From assembly GCA_051294375.1 (NCBI GenBank), contig CM119265.1, forward strand, positions 8,254,772 through 8,318,771: a stretch of 64,000 nucleotides of DNA, written 5' to 3'. Below are positions 10,937 to 22,100 of the stretch, piece after piece; within the stretch, counting starts at the first letter, position 1; the number at the start of each line of letters is the position of its first letter. Under the pieces are notes generated by a model. That model saw nothing but the letters and a program-made list of their open reading frames with translations, was not told the origin of the DNA and did not search any database. This DNA is from Paraspadella gotoi. Lineage: Eukaryota > Chaetognatha. Position numbers and translations under genes: made by a program.

Positions 10937-11306
10937 TTAATCGTCATCGTCATCCGGCACGAAAATATCGTTCTCCTCGAGAAAGGCGGCGCCTTCTCGA
11001 GCGACCGTGGCGCCGATGTAGATGCCGGGAATGGCGCAACCAAGGACTTTGACCACTCCCAGGCGGTTCACTTCCGGTTTCGGCAGAAACGCGCCTAAAA
11101 AAAAAGTTGAAGGGAATGGGAACCCGTTTCATTTTCCTCACACGAAACATTTCGGATGTTTTTCGTTTTCGTAGTTTTTTACCAGTTTCCGTGGTGACTG
11201 CCGTCCTCGCCGTTTGAACTCCGGTCGATTTACTCAGCTCGAGCAACGCTTTGTCGCCTCCCTTTTTCAGCGCCAAAAGCGACATCTGCCTCAGGCTGGC
11301 CGCCAT
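10937..11306 (-). CDS. SMDT1: Essential MCU regulator EMRE (SMDT1)
   Basis: Single-pass inner mitochondrial membrane subunit that connects the calcium uniporter MCU to its MICU gatekeepers. Two exons (11183-11306 and 10937-11094) join in phase to a 93-residue protein. Residues 1-40 are a basic/hydroxylated presequence (MAASLRQMSLLALKKGG...). The core GAFLPKPEVNRLGVVKVLG is followed by a transmembrane segment with GCAIPGIYIGA, and the protein ends EENDIFVPDDDDD, the acidic tail typical of the family. Length matches the human protein (107). EMRE is an animal-lineage protein, which helps place the organism. The intron is 88 nt with normal GT-AG. Confidence 0.96.
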
Positions 11307-11514
11307 AATTTTAGTTTGTAAAGTTTATTATGGTTCTTATACTCAACAACGGGGCTATCTAAATAATTTCTCGAATCTCCCTAGGGTGGAGTGATGAAAG
11401 TATTAAGCGAGTTAATATTTTTTTTGCTGCCTTCGTATAGGTAAATAATAGGAGAGCAAATTGTATTTTCTTTGTAGTAATATCCTTATAAATTTGTAAA
11501 ATTTCAAAATGATT

Positions 11515-11690
11515 TTTAAAAGAAATGAAGGTTTAAGAGGGAAAAAGAGAAAGAAATAATAGATAATACATTGAAGCAATATACAACAAAATTAAATGTT
11601 AATCATTGAAATTTATCCACAATTAACTAATAAATAAAATTAATAGTTTGAAAAATAAAATGAGTTAAATTGATTTACAAAGCGATTTAC
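11515..11690 (-). repeat. Partial direct repeat of the palindrome arm
   Basis: Similar, with many changes, to 12013-12180 in the same orientation (AAAGAAATGAAG..TTTAAGAG, GATAATACAT, ACAACAAA.TTAAAT). The offset of about 500 bp suggests a tandem unit, as in elements with terminal direct repeats or tandem retrozyme-like arrays. Confidence 0.6.
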
Positions 11691-12862
11691 AATAATGAAA
11701 ATCTAAGAATTTATATAGTTAATCAAAATCTAAAATATTTTTATATTATTTGCAGTCAACAGTTTACGATTTTGTCTTCATTTTAAGAGGGTGTTTGATG
11801 TAACTAGATTGGTATCCTTGGTTTAATCCTTTCTTTTCGTGTTGTTTTTAGAGATTACAAGTAATTTTATTGAATTTGTGAACAACGATTTTATTTTACA
11901 TAGCATAGGCAGACATGTTTCGACTCACAATTCGAGTCTTCATCAGCGAGACCAAAAGAGTGGTCAGAGATGAGGACAGGTTAAGTTCAAGACAGATGTA
12001 ATTTAGTTTGTGAAAAGAAATGAAGTTTTAAGAGAGGGAGAGAGAGAGAAAAAAATAGTAGATAATACATATAGGCCATGTACAACAAAGTTAAATATTA
12101 ATTAAACTAAAGTTTTTGAAATTTATAAACAACTAATAAATAAAATAAATAGTTTAAAAAATAAAATTAGTGAGATTAAAATTTGGAGAATGAAAAAGGA
12201 TAGCTAAGCAAAAGAAATAATAAAATTAAGAGTGAAGAAAAAGCTCAAACATCAGGAGCTGTCTATTGGGCAACCTGTGCTGGGATAAGCAACCAGCCTT
12301 GCACAGCAGCATACTCTTTTGTTTAGCTATCCCTTTCCATTCTCCAAATTTCAATCTCACTAATTTCATTTTTCAAACTATTTATTTTATTTATTAGTTA
12401 ATTGTTGATAAATTTCAAAAACTTTAGTTTAATTAACATTTAACTTTGTTGTACATGGCCTAAATGTATTATCTACTATTTTTTTCTCTCTCTCTCTCCC
12501 TCTCTTAAAACTTCATTTCTTTTCACAAACTAAATTACATCTGTCTTGAACTTAACCTGTCCTCATCTCTGACCACTCTCTTTTGGTCTCGCTGATGAAG
12601 ACTCGAATTGTGAGTCGAAACATGTCTGCCTCTGCTATGTAAAAAAAAATTGTTGTTCACAAATTCAATAAAATTACTTGTAATCTCTAAAAACAACGAA
12701 AAGAAAGGATAAAACCAAGGATACCGATCTAGTTACATCAAATACCCTCTTAAAATGAAGACAAAATCGTAAAATGTTGACTGCAAAATAATATAAAATA
12801 TTTTAGATTTTGATTAACTAATAATAAATTCTTAGATTTTCATTATTGTAAATCGCTTTACC
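11675..12862. repeat. 1.2 kb near-perfect palindrome with hammerhead-like cores
   Basis: Left arm about 11675-12205 and right arm about 12325-12862 are inverted copies, with a spacer that includes GCAACCTGTGCTGGGATAAG. Each arm contains CTGATGA-A-GACTC-GAATTGT-GAGTC-GAAAC-ATGTC (plus strand 12592-12626; minus strand 11911-11948). The five-base stem is perfect. This matches the order of a hammerhead ribozyme core, except for one extra A before the stem. Similar motifs are known in Penelope-like retroelements and retrozymes. No open frame lies inside, so the element is non-autonomous. Confidence 0.75.
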
Positions 12863-13498
12863 CCCTGAAATTGTAATTTTTTTTTTTGCTACATCCACCA
12901 GAGGTTTTAATGTTTTTTCTGAAACAAAGAACAGTCCCATTAAATTTCTTTAGGTTTTGACCTTATTCAATCAGAGGGCTCTACAAACAAGAAAGCCTTT
13001 TGTAAGACAAAGGAACATTCAAAATAAACTTCATCTGCACCCACTAGATCTTCACTTGCACCTGCTCTTCAACAAAATATCAATTGTTTCTTTAAAATTT
13101 TTATGTATTATTTTTATGTATAGGCGCAGCCACTGGTTATTATTATTATTACTTTATAACGAGGGGGTATCTTCCATTAAGATACAAACTTTAAAATGTA
13201 ATTTAATGTAAATTAGGGACAGGGAGTCTTTTAAAAATAATGTTTTTTTAATTCGTTGAAATTGGTTTCTTGAACTTTCTGTGACTCCATATCGATAGAG
13301 GGCCGATGAGTTGACGCCGCCATATCTTAACGTGTGTTCGTAGAGTTAATATTTAGGTACAAATTACTTGGACTGTAACTAAAGAAAACAAGTTTCAATT
13401 GTTTCAATATCTTTTGAAACAAAGCATGAAAACAAATTTAAAGACTAAATTTCTAACGAGCACTAACACTAACAACAATCGCAAATATAACCAGAGAG
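12863..13498. other. Intergenic
   Basis: No supported gene; open frames on the plus strand are short and AT-biased. It includes the presumed 3' UTR of the next minus-strand gene. Confidence 0.5.
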
Positions 13499-15719
13499 TC
13501 AGGAAACCCAGTTGCGTTCAAACTCTTCCATTTCGTCTTCGCACAAATCCCCGTCTCCAAAAGACGCCGGAGAGTCGTAATCGTCGTCTTCGAAGTCCGA
13601 TTCAAAGTCGTCATAACGCGCAACCATGTTTTGGTCCTGACGAAGGGAGAAAATGGAGCCATCGAACCATAAGAATTTCCATGGTTTCGTGGCGTCGGAA
13701 TCGACGGCATGAGAGATCTCTGAACCTCCGGCTTTAATATCGAGCGGGGCCTCGCGGCGGCGTTTGTTTATCGGTACCGGTTCGGATCCGATGCCAAACC
13801 AACGCCATACGAACTTGTCAGTCACACCATAATCGCCGCTAATATCGAGATAATTCAAGGCGGGGCACCCGGCCACGACCTTAATGAGTTTATCATCGTC
13901 GATGCCCGGCGTCGCCGTCAAAACCAGCGTCTCCAGCTCGGGATAAACCACGGGAAAATAAAAATCATCCGGTAACCGTATGTAACCGAGATTGAGATAT
14001 TGCAATCTCGGAAGTTTGCCAATGCAACTCTCGGAAAAAAAATGAGTGTTATTGAGTGAATAACAGCACGATAGGTTGAGACGCTTTAGCATGACGCAGT
14101 GGTCGAGGATTTGGCGCAGGATCTGTGCGTCGACGCAACGGTTCTGGGAGAGGTCCAGGTCATTTAATTCGGTATCCGCGTTGAAGAGGGGCGCCAACGA
14201 AACTTCCGGTATCATGTTCATCTGGCTGAGTTTTAGGACGCGGAGGTGGCAGAGCCTCGACAGGTGTAAAAAACCGTCGACGCTTAGGCCAACGCAGTTG
14301 GACAGGTTGACCACTTTAAGATCAGGACACTTCTCGACGATTTTCTTGACGCTGTCATCCTTGAGTTTGTTACATCGCTCGAGATTAAGTTCGACTAATT
14401 TTTCGTTCGCCAAATGAAAAAAGTTGCCGACGATTCTAGAACAGCCGCGCAGGTCGAGAGACTCGAGCTCGCGGCAATCCTTGAGGAAGTACCAGGCCGC
14501 CTTTTCCTGTAAATCGAGACCATCCCTAATAATCAGACGCTTCAAGCCTTTGCATCCACCGCTTATGTGACGAATGGCGTCAAGAGTCATCTGAGCACCA
14601 CTGGGAGAAAATAAAAAACCTAAAATACTAAGTCGTGAGTAAAGAAAACTGAAATCAAACTAGGATTCACCTTATATCCAACTTCTCTAACTTGGGACAC
14701 AAGTCTCCGATGGCCTTTAATGCGTGATGTCTCAATCCGCTCCTCGAGATGTCGAGATGCCGCAGACCCGTCTTGTTCGTCTTCCAACCTCTCATCCTTT
14801 TGAGAAGGCCGACGAAGGTGAAATCGTTGATAGCAGATCCGAAAGAGTAAAAAGCTGGGAAATCGGGCAAAACGAAGGAAGTAAGCAAGGACCAAGAGTC
14901 TCGCGAGAGGCGTCGCCAGCGTTGGCAGACTCGCTCGAGACGAACTCGTTCGCGAAGGTCGAGCAGAGAAAAGACGCGAAGGAGGACGAGGTCTGGCAAG
15001 AAGTCCCCGGGAGACGGAGCAGAGTCTTCGCCGTCGTCGGAATCCTCCAATTTAAGACCCTCCAATGACGAACCCTCCGCCACGTCGTCAGCGATTCCCT
15101 CACTCAACGCCTTTATCTTATCAAAACCACGCGCAATCTCGACGCGCGCCTGACGCCCGCGTAAGACGAGGTCCTCGTCGGCTGCCGCAAGCGCCGCCTT
15201 CACGCCGGCTTCGTCCTCGAAAACGACGAAGCCGAAGCCTTTGGAGAGGCAGCGTCGCCCGAAAACGCCGGGTTTGCGGATTATCTGGCCACTTTTGACG
15301 CGACCGAATTTGGAGAAGAATTCCTCGAGTTCTTCCTCGTTGACGTCGTAGTCGAGGCGAGAAACGTAAACGCGATTCTCTTTACCGCCTCGGAGTCGGT
15401 TGATGCCGACGTCACGGCCGTCGCTGCGGAAGCGGCGTGGGTAGGCCCCGAGGGAACGGTTTCGACCACCGCGGGCTCCACCGCGTGGGGGCCGCGCGTC
15501 TCCCCATGAGTCCTGGGCGTCCGGAACGGCATCTGGGGGGGCATCCTTGGTGGCGTCGGGAGCAACACCAGCGTCAAGAGCAGCGTCGGTAGCAACCCCG
15601 GTGTCAGGAGCTGCGTCTGGAGCAATATGGGGTGAAATTTTGGGGCCGCTATCATTATTTTCAGCTCCCTCGGCGAAACACAACGCGGCTCCACCCAGCG
15701 CTCCTGATTGACAACTCAT
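13499..15719 (-). CDS. RRM, F-box and leucine-rich-repeat fusion protein
   Basis: 716 residues in two exons (14671-15719, 13499-14600; intron 70 nt, phase 2). The N-terminus has degenerate Ala-Pro-Asp repeats (residues about 30-70) and an Arg/Gly-rich stretch. An RRM follows (about 117-200): RNP2 NRVYVSRL and RNP1 SKGFGFVVF are both present. Next is an F-box (about 240-285: DFLPDLVLLRVFSLLDLRER, then VCQRW and W). The rest is AMN1/Fbxl-type leucine-rich repeats (LEKLDI, LESLDLRGC, LVELNLERC, LKVVNLSNC, LKRLNLSCC), ending in an acidic tail. F-box plus LRR predicts a substrate receptor of an SCF ubiquitin ligase. The RRM would add RNA binding or an RNA-protein substrate; that is inference. The ATG is the first in the frame, and the domains lie in one uninterrupted exon, so the fusion is not a mis-joined gene pair. 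Confidence 0.85.
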
Positions 15720-15925
15720 TTGTGCGAACTGCAGCTTAGGAAAAGAGACAGAACTGATTCAATTAAATGACAACAGCGAATCGTGTAAGAAGCAAAACAC
15801 GAAATTGAAACGAAACGATGATTTATTTTAATCTAAATGAAAAACTGTTAGGTATCGAATAAAAAATAAACTGAGATGGCGGTGCGAGATGGCAGCAACG
15901 ATAAAAGGGCAAAGGGCAACGCGTG

Positions 15926-17469
15926 TCAATCTTGTTGCAGGAAAGGATTGGGAATGGTTTCCATGCCGTCTGCGGGGCAGATGAGGACGACCGATGTTCC
16001 GCGACAAACGACCAGGCCCAAGTTTCGAGTCTCGTCCGTCAACTTGAAGGGATCATCCGGGTCTCGGATATACTCGGTCGTCCCGTCCAGCACCTTCCAA
16101 GGAATAGTTACGTGTAAAAACAAAAATGGTTTAATATGAAGATTTCATTAAAAAAAATCTTAAAAGCATAATATAAGGATCGTCGCAATCGAATAGAAAA
16201 ATCTGGATTGACAAATTTTGATACTAAAAAAAATCAAATTTGAGAAAAGAAAATTAATTTATAAACAGAAAGAAAAATTATATTTTGCGTTAAAGTTAAA
16301 AAAATTTAATTATCAAAATCTTAAAAGAATAAGGATCGTCGCAATAGCATAAGAAAAATCTGGATTGACGACAAATTTTGATATTAAAAAAAAGAAAATT
16401 TGAGAAAAGAAAATTAAATTATAAACAAAGAAAAATTCTATTTTTCGATTGTCAATAAAAAAAATAATAAAGTACGGAAGAAAATTAAACTTACAGTTTC
16501 TGAAAAAAAAGCAAAATGATAACATGCATGAATGCGATGCCTAATTTTACGAGTTCAATCCTAATTGAATTTTTTTTTTTTAATAAAAACGCAGAAAGAG
16601 AGAGAGAGAGAGAAAAGAGAGAGAAAAGAAAGAAATCAAAAGGCAGTAGCAGAAGCAGCAGGAGAAAAGAGAGAAAAAAAAAGAGCCACTGCAGAGCCAG
16701 CTGCAGGCTCGTTTTTTTCCCTATGATTATGAATCCGTGACTAGGGAAAAGAGAGAGGGAGAGAGACATGTAATTAAAAGAGAAAAGAGAGAGAGAAAGA
16801 AATATGAAAATAAAAGAGAAAATTTGTTTGTTTTGATAAAACGTAAACAAAACATATTTAATAACTGTCCAGACTCAATTTTAAGCACATCGATGATGAG
16901 AAGCTGTATATAAATTTTCAGCTTCATACACCCAAATTTAATCATAAAAAAGGCGATCTATAATTTGGAACGCCGACGACAACGACGACGACGCCACTTA
17001 TGGGCAAAAGCGATACAATATCGTCGCAAACGCTTAGCGATTGCGACGATAAAAAGGCCATCGATATGTTGGAACGCCGACGACGACAACGACGTGAAAA
17101 TTGTGTGAAATTTGTGGACTCGAGCTCGATAGATCCAATCGAGCTAGGCACATGCGACGACAGCATTAAGAGTGAGGCAGTCCCTCGTAGGACGAACGCC
17201 TGTCAAGTGAAGTCAAGACGACGACTACGCCACTTATGCGCAAAAGCGTTACGAGATCGTCGCAAACGCACCCTCACGGCTCAACTCACCAAATTGAGAA
17301 GAGGGTCGAACCCCTTCAACACCCCAGAGGATTCTCTTCCGCCGGAGAATTTGACACGGATGGTTTTGTCTAAGTATTTGGAGAGATCGAGGATCGATTC
17401 TTTTTTTTTCTTTTCTCCGCCTCCGCCACCCTCGCGGGGCTTTTTGTTGTCCTCGTTGGCTCCGGACAT
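15926..17469 (-). CDS. LSM7: U6 snRNA-associated Sm-like protein LSm7
   Basis: Subunit of the Lsm1-7 (mRNA decay) and Lsm2-8 (U6 snRNA) rings. Exon 1 (17290-17469) gives MSGANEDNKKPR..., then KKKKESILDLSKYLDKTIRV and GVLKGFDPLLNL. Exon 2 (15926-16093) starts VLDGTTEYIRDPDDPFKLTD and contains the Sm2 motif GLVVCRGTSVVLICP, ending NPFLQQD-stop. The join GTTG|gtg.. ttggaag|GTG is in phase 0 and gives 115 residues; human LSM7 has 103. The 1.2 kb intron is far longer than the window's norm and is filled with repeats. Confidence 0.97.
16156..16440 (-). repeat. R2 tandem pair within the LSM7 intron
   Basis: Two copies about 160 bp apart of AAGGATCGTCGCAAT..., AAATCTGGATTGAC and ACAAATTTTGATA. The same words recur at 29585-29690 and around 49873-50500, defining a second dispersed family (R2). 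Confidence 0.7.
16590..16820. repeat. GA-rich low-complexity intron tract
   Basis: AGAGAGAGAG and GGAGAGAGAAAA runs on the plus strand, CT-rich on the transcribed strand, inside the LSM7 intron. Confidence 0.8.
16950..17265 (+). repeat. CGACGACAACGACG repeat with GATTGCGACGAT words
   Basis: TTGGAACGCCGACGACAACG occurs at 16968 and again, with changes, near 17070, together with GCGATTGCGACGATAAAAAG and GCCACTTATG.GCAAAAGCG. Related words occur at 31180-31250 and near 50585. Part of the plus-strand open frame here is repeat and is not a gene. Confidence 0.6.
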
Positions 17470-17923
17470 TGTTCAAAGTTTCGGTGGAGTCCGATCGCGG
17501 TTTAAATTAAGCTTTCGGTCGCTCTGGGACAATTTGATGTAAAGCAAAAAATCAAACAATTCACTTTGGTTTTCGTTATCATAATGACGACGCAAAAATT
17601 CCCAAAAATAGAAATATGTAGAACAATACATATATATAGACTTTGGTCTTTTCTTGAAACGAACGCTGTCATGGTGAAACATGAACGATACAAAATATTT
17701 TTCCCGTGGAAGATTTGAAGCTTTACATTCTGCAGTAAGTCACTTTAAATTTTAACTTTTAGTGCTTAAATCCGATTATACACAGTCCTTCGACAAAAGT
17801 CGATAAATGGAATAAATCAAGCTAAAATTGGGAACATAATTTTAATAAAACTGCATTATGTATTAATTTAAGAGCCGAGGGGGGAATTCAATCAAAGACT
17901 TAGTATTCTAAAAGTTATATACG
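17470..17923. other. LSM7 upstream region
   Basis: No gene seen; expected promoter side of LSM7. Confidence 0.45.
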
Positions 17924-18220
17924 TGCGGAGTACAATATAGTATTCCCCGATCTAATACTTAAGGGAGTGGTCTTTTCATACAATTGAAACATTCTTTGAA
18001 ATATTATACCACTTCATTGATAGGGAAGCCAGGTTCACTGGGAGTGAATAAATAAGACTGTGAGAGAGTCTTGATTGAAAGCTTGCAGAAACCTGCTATG
18101 TTATTATCTTGTAAGTGTGATGGAGGCCTTAAACCACCAAAGCCTGTCCAAAGTCAGGGACAAGATAGCTTATTTATTAAATGAATGGATAATTTTTATA
18201 TTGGTTGTACCAATTTCATA
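17924..18220 (+). repeat. R1 dispersed repeat, longest copy
   Basis: Begins GTGCGGAGTACAATATAGTA and ends ATTGGTTGTACCAATTTCAT. It carries about 20 bases after CCCCGATC (TAATACTTAAGGGAGTGG) that the 4504 copy lacks. Confidence 0.9.
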
Positions 18221-19124
18221 CAATCATTTGTAAGCTAAAATCACAATTATGATTAACATAGCCGAGTCTACAGTTTTAGGGTAGAAAAAGTAATTGTAAC
18301 TATCGTGTCTTCATATTCCGTGCTCATATTTACGACGATAAAATTCAAGAACCCTGCACTTGCACGGTTTCTAAAAATTTTGAGAAAATTCGATGACTAG
18401 TCGAAGTGGGATGATTCTTTACAGGACTCAAAAGAAGCGTATTTAAAAAGAAATAATTTAAATCAAAGTAACAAATATTACTAAAGGTAAAAAACATAAT
18501 GGTCGAGACCTCAACATAAACCTATCTCCCTTTCGCAAGGGCATCATTTTAAAAACATTTATAAAAAATACTGCAGTGATAAAAAAATTTAATGAACTTG
18601 AGATCCATGTGTTAATGTTTTGATTGTAAGACGAGATACTGTCGATTTTAAATCCAAAGACAATACCATTAGCGCTGGGACTTATACCGAATTCGAAAAA
18701 ATCATATACGGCTGGAGCCTCAATAAGAAATAAATAAAAATAAAGTTTTGAATGAGTGATTGGGTTTTTTCGTTTTGTATTTTTTTCTCACCAAAATCCA
18801 TTGACTGCGTGCTTCAAAAACTACAACTAAAAATAAGCAATTTCGCTATTATAAATCAACTTTTAAAAAAAAAAGCGGAATCTGAAAGAAGTCCTACACG
18901 GAAAAACCTCAAAAAAAAAAAATTACGTCCAATTTCCCTCAAAACTGAAAGAAAAGCCTTGAGGCGGCGAAAACCAAAAGGTCGAAAAATCTCTCAACAA
19001 CTAAGACTAAAAGAGACAATGTAAAGCAGACGAGGACGATATAGTTGAGGCGGGAAGGGTCCGGTGGTTGTTGTTGTCGTTGGAGTCGCGGCCGGCACGC
19101 GTCAATGGATTCGGTGACGCATCG
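18221..19124. other. Spacer between KIF3B stop and R1
   Basis: AT-rich. A plus-strand open frame at 18752-19024 is Lys-rich with no family resemblance and is not called. Confidence 0.45.
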
Positions 19125-22100
19125 TCATTTGGAGACGAGGCCTTTAGCTTTGGGGAAAGCGTCGTTCGACGCTTTGGAACTTCTCGTCTTGGAGGATTTG
19201 GAGCGAGATCCGGAAGATTTGCTCTCCCTCCTGAAGACGTCGGGGATCGTCTCCGAATCGAGAGAGGTCTTCGACTTTCGACCTGACAATGCGAAACTCA
19301 TGATCAAATCAAGGGACAAAACCAATCTCAAAAAGCAGGGTTCTCTCACCGCCGAAAGAATCACCGACACCGGTGAGCTCGAGGTCGCCCTCGTCGTCGT
19401 CTTCTTGCAGAGCGGCGTCGAGCGCGGCTTGAACCCGAGGCGCCACCGTCGGGCCCTCCCACTCTCTCGTCGTCCGGCCAGGCATGTCGAGCTCCAACTG
19501 AATATAATTTTTTTTTTTCTGACTTCGACGTTCAGTTAGCATAGGACCTTAATAACTCACCTGCAGAATATTTTCCCCCTTGTAGCGAGGGTTTCCGCCC
19601 CGAGCCGCCATTTTGGCGTATTCGGAAGTGGGTCGGCGATGCCCGGCGGCGGAGACTGGTCGCTTCAAAACCCCATCACCACCGGCGGCACCGAGCTCCC
19701 CAGCCGCCTGTTCATTGATTTCTTTTAACTTCCAATTGTCGTCGTCCTCGTCGAAAAAAGCGCGCTTCATTACCTGATCGGAGATCGGAAACAATGCTAG
19801 TCGTTAAAAAGAAAAAAAATACTTTTTGGATACATACTCAATAAGGCGGGTTAAATTCGATCCCTTTTTATCATTAGAAGTTTTGTCATATAAAATTAAT
19901 TTGTCCATCATATACTTAATCAATATTTACTATCACTTTCATAACTAGTGAAGCACAGTATAACATTGAAGTATTTATAAATGCATAGGCAATGAAATAA
20001 ATTTTTTGCAAAAATTTATTTTTTTAAGAACGGATTCAGATAGCCCATAAAAAGTTGTCTACACAAAGTATAATGCGTTTTTCAATATTTCGATGATAAA
20101 TGGGTCAAATAAGGGAAAAACCCTTAAAAATCATCATCATCATACCATAATTTTTATAGTTTTTGCTAATTTTAACCAATAAAACATAAAAATTTGGAAT
20201 TCTTATTATAATATTTTTTTATTCATTTTTGCAAGCTCTACCCGAATCCGTTTTTAAAAATTCTGAATTTGAAATATAAGCTTTTGTCTTGATATCGAGT
20301 ACACATATGGCTACTCCCCCTTCGGTAAGCCATTGCTCTACGACCAATTTTGGGACATCAGAACTTATTGTAAAAAGATGCTTCAGCCAGATTTGAACCT
20401 GAAACCTTTTCGTAACGTTGAAATCCGGCGCGCTAAGCACTCGGCCAAATGATTTTCAAAAAAATTTTGTACAAATTAAATTATATAAAGCTGTAGGTTC
20501 GCTTTTAATTTTTTGGGGGAAACAAAAAATTCAACGTTCGAAGGCAGAGATTTCGACATCCGAGTCCCAAGTTTCCCGATTCGTGACGACGATTAATACG
20601 AAGAAACCGAATATCTGGCTTATTTTTAATGTTTGAAATTGAGGAAAAGTCAGTTGCTTCTTTAAGCCGCGACATTGAACATTTTCACCTTGCTTTTAAG
20701 GTGTTTTATTAAGTGTTTTTAACTAGTTGCTTATTGTATCAATATTAATAAATAGGCTAATGATTGAGAGAATGAAAGAATGAAATCGTTTCAAAAATGG
20801 AATAATCTAAGTTTTTGATTTGCATAAAAACAAGTTTGAGCAAACAATGTCGGATCTGCCTACAATAATTAAGCAGTAATTAGCTAATACGATGATAATT
20901 GTTGGTAATGTTTTCTGACTTTCAATTTGTGATCTTAACCAATCATAACATGTTGTAACATAAACAAGTTTGAGCAAACAATGTCGGATCTGCCAACGAT
21001 CATTATCGGTAATTAATTAATTAATAATTAAGTTAATTAATTAATTATTTTGATCCAAAATGTTTTTTTTGATTGATTAATTGACTGATTAATTAATTAT
21101 TGATTAATTAATTGACTTATTGATTAATTAACTGATTAATTATTTGATTAATTAATATATGTATTTATATTTAATAAAAAAGCATAATCAATTAGTGAAA
21201 CACGTTTTTTTGTTTTTTTCCATTTAAACTCATTTCCACTCAAACGATTCCATCGAAACTTGATTTCCAGTTTTAATCACACACTTTTCTACCCACATAC
21301 AAAATTTCAAGTTAATCTCCCCATCCACTCATGAGTAATTGGTGTTCAAATAGTGAAATATATTTTTTTTCCAGATCAGAAAAGAAAAACCAAAATTTAT
21401 ATTGAGGTTTTTGAATTTTTTTTTTAAATAACGAGATGGCCGAGTGGTTAAAAACTAAGACTTCGACGCAAAATGGAATGGTAGGATTCGAATCCCACTC
21501 GAGGTAATCTTTTACAATAAACTGCTATGTCCCAAAAGTGGTCGTAGAGCAATGGCTTACCGAAGGGGGAGTAGCCATATGAATACTCGATAACAAGACA
21601 AAAAGTATCTTTCAAATTATCATTTGTACTCGAGTTACAGAGCTTGCCGTCTCAGAAGTTCTAGACGGATGCTACTGTACAACCAATATAAAAATTATCC
21701 ATTCATTTAATAAATAAGCTATCTTGCCCCTGACTTTGGACAGGCTTTGGTGGTTTAAGGCCTCCATCACTCTTACAAAATAATTACATAGCAGGTCCCT
21801 ACAAGCTTTCAATCAAGACTCTCACACAGTCCCGTTTATTCACTCCCAGAGTACCTGGCTTCCCTATCAATGAAGTGGACAGTGAAGATTTTTTTTTTTA
21901 ATATCGTTATCCCACAGGGATGCTCTAACGTTATTTATATGACAGAACTCTTAGTTTTTACCTTGTTCCGCCTTAATACTCAAGCGAAGACTACGCTTAC
22001 TTTGGCCTTTTCCTCGGGTGGAATGAAATTTTCGATGATTAAAACTTTGAGCTTTAATTCCCGCGTCAACTCCATCTGCGTTTGTTCCAATTCTTGTCGC

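Noticed and set aside
17000-17542. Plus-strand open frame of 180 codons
   Set aside because: It overlaps LSM7 exon 1 in antisense and consists largely of CGACGA repeat; no family resemblance.
18752-19024. Plus-strand Lys-rich open frame of 90 codons
   Set aside because: Low complexity, no start context or splice partner, no resemblance to a known protein.
19125-19773. Separate small gene (first taken as a C7orf57-like protein)
   Set aside because: The text [16 protein letters not shown] and [15 protein letters not shown] is the KIF3B tail, and the splice phase with 22001 fits exactly.
21430-21505. Functional tRNA-Leu/Ser gene
   Set aside because: Acceptor strands do not pair, the T stem has a mismatch, and the same body recurs in another SINE copy.
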